Source: Methylobacterium sp. 77 (GTDB lineage Bacteria > Pseudomonadota > Alphaproteobacteria > Rhizobiales > Beijerinckiaceae). Taken from it: 64,000 nt of DNA. Below the pieces are notes generated by a model. That model was given only the letters and a program-made list of their open reading frames with translations. It was not told the DNA's origin and ran no database searches. Below, in pieces: positions 63,622 to 64,000 of the stretch. The position numbers and the translations under genes are program-made. The stretch's first letter is position 1, and each line of letters opens with the position of its first letter. The stretch lies in the NCBI RefSeq assembly GCF_000372825.1, contig NZ_KB910516.1, positions 3,887,825 to 3,951,824 on the forward strand. The letters are read 5' to 3'.

Positions 63622-63650
63622 TCGATACCCGAGGAGCGTCACGGTGTCAA
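63622..63650 (-). promoter_or_regulatory. Near-consensus sigma-70 promoter of the GTA-like cluster
   Basis: On the minus strand, TTGACA (63650-63645), a 17-nt spacer and TATCGA (63627-63622). An AT-rich stretch resembling an UP element lies just upstream (63651-63697). A transcript start near 63615 would give a 5' leader of about 35 nt to ATG 63581. This is the strongest promoter-like sequence I saw in the window. Confidence 0.65.
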
Positions 63651-64000
63651 TCATAAATTCCTATTTTACGAATTGTATCTTATTTCGATCTGGAGGGCGG
63701 CAATGGTTGCGATGATGTTCGCGGATGGCGGCCGCATCTTTGGTCCTCGGCTGACCAGATATCGCCGGCCCGCTCTACGGCAGGGGCGCGTGAACACCAG
63801 ACCTTGGCTGCCCAGCCCGGAGCGGACGTTCCGCATGCGACCCGACCCGGTCGCTTGGTTCGCCATAGGCGCTTCCAACAAGCGGTCATTCGTCGGCCGT
63901 CCGGCAATTTCGGCTCGGGGTGGGTATCAGTCCTTCGGTTCAGCGTGCGAGACAAGTGCCGGACCGATATTTGTCACGCTAGGTTCCGCATCACAAACGA
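63651..64000. other. Region upstream of the GTA-like cluster, no supported gene
   Basis: The first ~50 bp are strongly AT-rich with small arms AATTC (63656-63660) and GAATT (63670-63674), possibly a regulator site for the cluster promoter. The remaining ~300 bp show no gene with a ribosome-binding site or recognisable product and no tRNA-like fold or att-type repeat. A 71-codon open frame on the minus strand is Arg-rich and unconvincing. Confidence 0.5.

Noticed and set aside
63666..63881. Small minus-strand open frame upstream of the GTA-like cluster
   Set aside because: Arg-rich, no ribosome-binding site, partly inside the AT-rich promoter region; nothing supports translation.

Overview
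The window is about 64 kb of high-GC DNA from an alphaproteobacterium, most likely a Rhizobiales member close to Methylobacterium/Methylorubrum. That placement is inferred from protein resemblance (GlnD with two ACT domains, CcmI/E/F/H, a FeuP-like regulator, an mdh-sucCDAB-lpd cluster, an RcGTA-like gene cluster); no database search was run. I saw no rRNA, tRNA, CRISPR array, insertion sequence or replication origin.

Left part (1-16 kb). The 3' end of gshB is followed by a GtrA/GT-C-like membrane pair. Next, on the minus strand, is a sulfonate/taurine-type ABC importer operon (binding protein, permease, ATPase, then OsmC). A MntA-HepT toxin-antitoxin pair sits between its permease and ATPase genes. 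Then come glnD, grpE, a secreted protein of unknown function, gpmA, dapB, a MarC-family membrane protein, a methyltransferase, gloB and a TetR-type regulator.

Central metabolism (17-27 kb). mdh, sucC, sucD, sucA, sucB and lpd run in one direction. They encode malate dehydrogenase, succinyl-CoA synthetase and the complete 2-oxoglutarate dehydrogenase complex, with hairpins at several gene junctions.

Middle part (27-43 kb). This holds a glutathione S-transferase-like gene, xerC, a histidine phosphatase, a conserved protein of unknown function, an RcnA/NiCoT-type transporter with a DUF1007 partner, a chemoreceptor, the cytochrome c maturation genes ccmI-ccmE-ccmF-ccmH, and a FeuP/FeuQ-like two-component system. 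The regulator and kinase genes of that system are separated by a vapBC module on the opposite strand.

Right part (43-64 kb). A nearly complete RcGTA-like (gene transfer agent) head-tail cluster lies on the minus strand, in the order HTH/TerS-like, TerL, portal, prohead protease, capsid, adaptors, major tail protein, tail chaperones, short tape measure, Dit, hub, NlpC/P60 peptidase, large tip protein. A DUF2793 fibre-like gene, a T4-type lysozyme and two to three small membrane or unknown genes follow. A near-consensus sigma-70 promoter stands in front of the first gene. Three islands on the plus strand interrupt the cluster: a HigBA-type toxin-antitoxin pair, two secreted trypsin-like proteases, and a secreted SnoaL/NTF2-like protein.

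The main unusual theme is that all three toxin-antitoxin pairs in the window lie inside operons of unrelated function. The most interesting locus is the GTA-like cluster with its antisense cargo islands and adjoining lysis genes.
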